This document shows positions 5,646 to 6,165 of a stretch of 6,165 bases of DNA, one piece after another; the stretch's first letter is position 1, and each line of letters begins with the position of its first letter. A program made the translations under genes and the position numbers. This DNA is from Nitratifractor sp964650685 (lineage in GTDB: Bacteria; Campylobacterota; Campylobacteria; Campylobacterales; Sulfurovaceae). The stretch is from assembly GCA_964650685.1 (NCBI GenBank), contig CAZYUW010000020.1:1-6165 (forward strand), given 5' to 3'. The notes under the pieces are model-generated. The model had not been told where the DNA came from, did not search any database, and worked only from the letters and a program-made list of their open reading frames with translations.

Positions 5646-6165
5646 TTAACCTTCGATTGTATCATAACTATCAGGCATTTTGCACTTCATAATCGAAGCG
5701 GGCAGCTCCTTTTTGCCGTATTTGATCTTATAAAAATGTATATTTACGATATTGTCCAGCTCGTCCCTGTAGGCTATCTGCTCCAAATGTTTCTTCGCGT
5801 CCAGAGCAACAGTATAGTTTCTGTTTCTATATCTGGCCACATATAGTCTCCCTTTGTGGTGCCTTGCCTTCGACAGTATGGACGCCATATCGAGCTCCTT
5901 GTCCATACCGTATATAGATATCTGCTCCAGATCGTGATCGACTACGACTATCCTTTTACCGTCACTGCATACATCCTTCCTGGTAGGCGAGAGATATGTC
6001 CATCTGAATTTTTTTCGTCCACTCATATGGATCCTGCCTTTGTATACTATAGTTTTCTTGCTGCTGCTTACTTTCTGCACAAAATCGGCCTCGAAACTTT
6101 CAGGCAGTGCTATACCGCCACTGCCAACCGTCATCACTACAAACGACAACATTGTCAAAACTTTA
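5646..6165 (-). CDS. lolA: LolA-type outer-membrane lipoprotein carrier, 5' end outside window
   Basis: About 172 residues are visible. LolA is the periplasmic chaperone that takes lipoproteins from the LolCDE transporter to the outer membrane. The sequence begins KVLTMLSFVVMTVGSGGIA, a signal-peptide hydrophobic core with cleavage likely just after GIA, then LPESFEADFVQKVSSSKK, a YKGRIHMSGRKKFRWTYLSP segment, and KRIVVVDHDLEQ; these are typical LolA beta-strand features, including the short Campylobacterota form. The frame stays open to the right edge. TTG (6158) and ATG (6152) lie inside the hydrophobic core, so the true start, with a basic N-region, is probably just beyond 6165. A single cysteine in KDVCSDG and one in IMKCKMP are present; whether they pair is unknown. 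It ends 3 bp before the coiled-coil gene. Confidence is high for LolA superfamily and somewhat lower for LolA proper rather than a LolA-like paralogue. Confidence 0.88.
   Translation of the reverse strand, partial: KVLTMLSFVVMTVGSGGIALPESFEADFVQKVSSSKKTIVYKGRIHMSGRKKFRWTYLSPTRKDVCSDGKRIVVVDHDLEQISIYGMDKELDMASILSKARHHKGRLYVARYRNRNYTVALDAKKHLEQIAYRDELDNIVNIHFYKIKYGKKELPASIMKCKMPDSYDTIEG
5650..5654 (-). promoter_or_regulatory. Ribosome binding site selecting the GTG start of the coiled-coil gene
   Basis: The minus strand reads GAAGG here, within the last codons of lolA, 7 nt before the GTG at 5642. It supports the non-ATG start over the later ATG at codon 13 and indicates tight coupling to lolA. 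Confidence 0.6.

Overview
This window most likely comes from a member of the Campylobacterota (Epsilonproteobacteria), plausibly a Sulfurovum- or Sulfurimonas-like respiratory lineage. The grounds are a fused CcsB-CcsA cytochrome c biogenesis protein (System II), a short LolA-type carrier, moderate-to-low GC and very tight gene packing. This is inferred from gene type and protein flavour; no 16S gene or other strict marker is present.

Every gene I can support lies on the minus strand, so the window is best read from right to left. From 6165 down to 782 runs a compact core-genome cluster: lolA (periplasmic lipoprotein carrier, 5' end beyond the window), then after 3 bp a membrane-anchored coiled-coil protein of unknown function, then after 20 bp a Crp/Fnr-family regulator, then a 112-bp gap with a possible promoter and a possible short leader peptide, then ccsBA (920 codons). 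Last, overlapping ccsBA by 20 bp, comes a TIGR02757/DUF2400 protein. The common theme is the cell envelope and periplasm: lipoprotein transport plus heme delivery and ligation to c-type apocytochromes, with a regulator beside the respiratory gene.

From 781 to 609 is an AT-rich stretch with no convincing gene. From 608 to the left edge is an accessory (defence) region: a C-terminal remnant of a type I restriction specificity subunit (HsdS), cut off at its N-terminal side and carrying a one-base frameshift. It is followed after 25 bp by the intact start of an AAA_13-type ATPase (RloC/PrrC-like) that runs out of the window. The hsdS-then-ATPase order matches known type I restriction loci carrying anticodon-nuclease-like guards. 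Here the hsdM side and most of hsdS are gone, so the core/accessory junction falls within about 605-781.

No tRNA, rRNA, CRISPR array, complete mobile element or strong factor-independent terminator was seen. The points most worth a second look are the decayed hsdS/AAA_13 junction, the possible leader peptide whose stop overlaps an internal ATG of ccsBA, the altered effector and recognition-helix residues of the Crp/Fnr protein, and a HhH-GPD-glycosylase-like segment in the DUF2400 protein.
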